A stretch of DNA of 14,205 nt from JANLQX01 sp043775075 (GTDB taxonomy: Bacteria > Actinomycetota > Acidimicrobiia > Acidimicrobiales > JANYDT01), in the NCBI GenBank assembly GCA_043775075.1, contig JAYVSS010000173.1:1-14205 (forward strand), given 5' to 3'. Positions within the stretch are counted from its first letter, which is position 1; every line of letters begins with the position of its first letter. The position numbers were made by a program, and so were the translations under genes. This document shows, piece by piece, positions 13,099 to 14,205 of this stretch. Below the pieces are notes generated by a model. That model saw only the letters and a program-made list of their open reading frames with translations, made no database searches and was not told the origin of the DNA.

Positions 13099-14175
13099 AT
13101 GGCGCTTTCGCCACAGCAGCGCGCCCAGCTTCTCCAAGCGAAGCTACGCGCGCTCATCATTGAGCAATGGAACGTTGATCCATCAACGCTCGTTGCTGTG
13201 CCCTTCCCCGCCGCCGCCGGTTTTGTCGCCCAGACGACCGGCGTTGGCTGGGTGTTGGTTCCACCGAAGACGGTCAACGTCGATCCCCTTGATAGCCGCG
13301 CGCCGGGGCAGCAGCTTCTCGACGGTTGGCTCGGTGGCGCCGTCGTCTGGAGGGAACGTCAGGGTCTCCACACGCTCAATGTCCTGTGTGATCTGGCGTC
13401 GCCCGCCGATGCTCGTCGCAATGCATTGCTGGCGTCGCCGCTGACGCTGTTCGTGGTTGTCGATCGGTCGGTTGCCCCGATGGAAGCGTCGCCGTTTCTG
13501 CCTCTACCCGCGCCCGACGCCGTCACCATGTTGCTGGCGGCCACGATTGTCGCCGGCGGCGCTGATGCGGTGGTCGAACATGGGGTGTTACGGGCCGAAG
13601 TGCTGGGTCTCGAAGTCGCTCGGGCCGTTTCTGCCTCCGAGTCCGAAGATGGTGTGCCTCGTCTTGAAGTGGGTGTTGGCCGTCACGACCGACTGGCGCA
13701 ATCAATGATGTACGGCGCGACCGCCGACGCAACTGTGGGGCTGCGTGAGGCGGTGGCTGCGGTCCGAACCCACCGTGCTGCGCGTCGAGGCGCACACCCG
13801 GCCAACCAGCTCTCTCGTGAACGATGGATGCGTGATCTCCTCTGTGCCCGGCCGGGTCTCGTTGATTGCCGCACCCTTCGACCGGTCTCGTCGACGGAAG
13901 AGCCCGCCCTCAAAGTCTCCTCTCCCGCATGCGCGGTCGGTGAAACTATCGACGGTGTCTCCATCATCATTGGCTGCAGCGTCGGCGTCGATCTCCATGC
14001 TCCGTTTGTTGTCGCCGATACCGCCGAGCATCTGGGTAGATCGTATGTACACCGACGATTGATGGTCCCGGACGGAGACGATCTCCCGGCCATTCGTCTC
14101 GTTGCCCGATCGTTGCGTGAACCAGTCCAACTTGTGACCATCACCAAGGACTGGCCCGACCTCACCCTGGCCTAG
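13099..14175 (+). CDS. Conserved-looking protein of unknown function downstream of rho
   Basis: A 358-residue soluble-looking protein that I do not recognise. It starts 12 bases after the rho stop on the same strand, so it may be read from the rho transcript, though no ribosome site precedes the ATG. The N-terminus (SPQQRAQLLQAKLRALIIEQW) should be helical. The next part, with PAAAGFVAQTTGVGWVLVPP and LLDGWLGGAVVWRERQGLHTLNVLCDL, looks like alternating strands of an alpha/beta fold. A hydrophobic stretch TMLLAATIVAGGADAVV near residue 150 is short and more likely a buried helix than a membrane span. Three of its four cysteines lie in the last third (LLCARPGLVDC, SPACAVG and IIGCS make four with C96 earlier). 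No catalytic, metal or nucleotide motif is clear. Many actinobacteria have rpmE and prfA after rho; this gene occupies that position here. Codon choice looks like its neighbours, so it is probably a real gene. Confidence 0.75.
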   Translation: MALSPQQRAQLLQAKLRALIIEQWNVDPSTLVAVPFPAAAGFVAQTTGVGWVLVPPKTVNVDPLDSRAPGQQLLDGWLGGAVVWRERQGLHTLNVLCDLASPADARRNALLASPLTLFVVVDRSVAPMEASPFLPLPAPDAVTMLLAATIVAGGADAVVEHGVLRAEVLGLEVARAVSASESEDGVPRLEVGVGRHDRLAQSMMYGATADATVGLREAVAAVRTHRAARRGAHPANQLSRERWMRDLLCARPGLVDCRTLRPVSSTEEPALKVSSPACAVGETIDGVSIIIGCSVGVDLHAPFVVADTAEHLGRSYVHRRLMVPDGDDLPAIRLVARSLREPVQLVTITKDWPDLTLA

Positions 14176-14205
14176 CTGTCTCGCTTCGTCTAGCTGTCTC
14201 GCTTC
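14172..14205. repeat. 18-bp tandem repeat running off the window end
   Basis: CTAGCTGTCTCGCTTCGT at 14172-14189 is followed directly by the same unit, of which 16 bases remain before the window ends. The first unit includes the stop codon of the preceding gene. The two copies are identical over all visible bases, and the array may continue beyond the window. Confidence 0.75.

Overview
The window looks like chromosomal DNA of a high-G+C actinobacterium, probably of an Acidimicrobiia-like lineage. The gene order lysA, hom, thrC, rho is the classic actinobacterial amino-acid/rho neighbourhood, and Rho carries the long Arg/Asp/Pro-rich insertion typical of that phylum. The taxonomic call is inference from gene content; no marker gene was searched.

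Layout. (1) 43-3440 is a signalling and motility-type block. It holds an HDOD protein translationally coupled to a GAF-like/GGDEF diguanylate cyclase with an intact inhibitory site. Convergent to these is a FliA/WhiG-type sigma factor. Between the convergent genes lies what looks like the wreck of a CheY-like response regulator. (2) 3441-3608 is an AT-rich divergent control region with a striking row of TTGA tetramers spaced about one helical turn apart. (3) 3609-4892 is lysA. (4) 5058-7762 is a four-gene secretion module: two paralogous small secreted proteins with TasA/CalY-like N-termini, a larger secreted LamG/concanavalin-like protein, and an ER/SipW-type signal peptidase that presumably processes them. 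(5) 7861-10598 is hom and thrC, overlapping by one base. (6) 10599-10959 is a long rho leader with tandem repeats and a large hairpin. (7) 10960-13086 is rho. (8) 13099-14175 is an unrecognised 358-residue protein, followed by an 18-bp tandem repeat that runs off the window end.

How it fits together. lysA, hom and thrC make lysine, homoserine and threonine from the aspartate pathway; thrB, often found between thrC and rho in actinobacteria, is absent here. The secretion module sits inside this otherwise conserved gene order, so lysA and hom seem to have separate promoters. Both carry TAGGCT exactly 9 bases before the start codon and no Shine-Dalgarno, which suggests leaderless or nearly leaderless transcripts. 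The best candidate for an undescribed system is the SipW-like signal peptidase with its three putative cargo proteins. The most unusual non-coding signal is the helically phased TTGA array between the sigma-factor gene and lysA.
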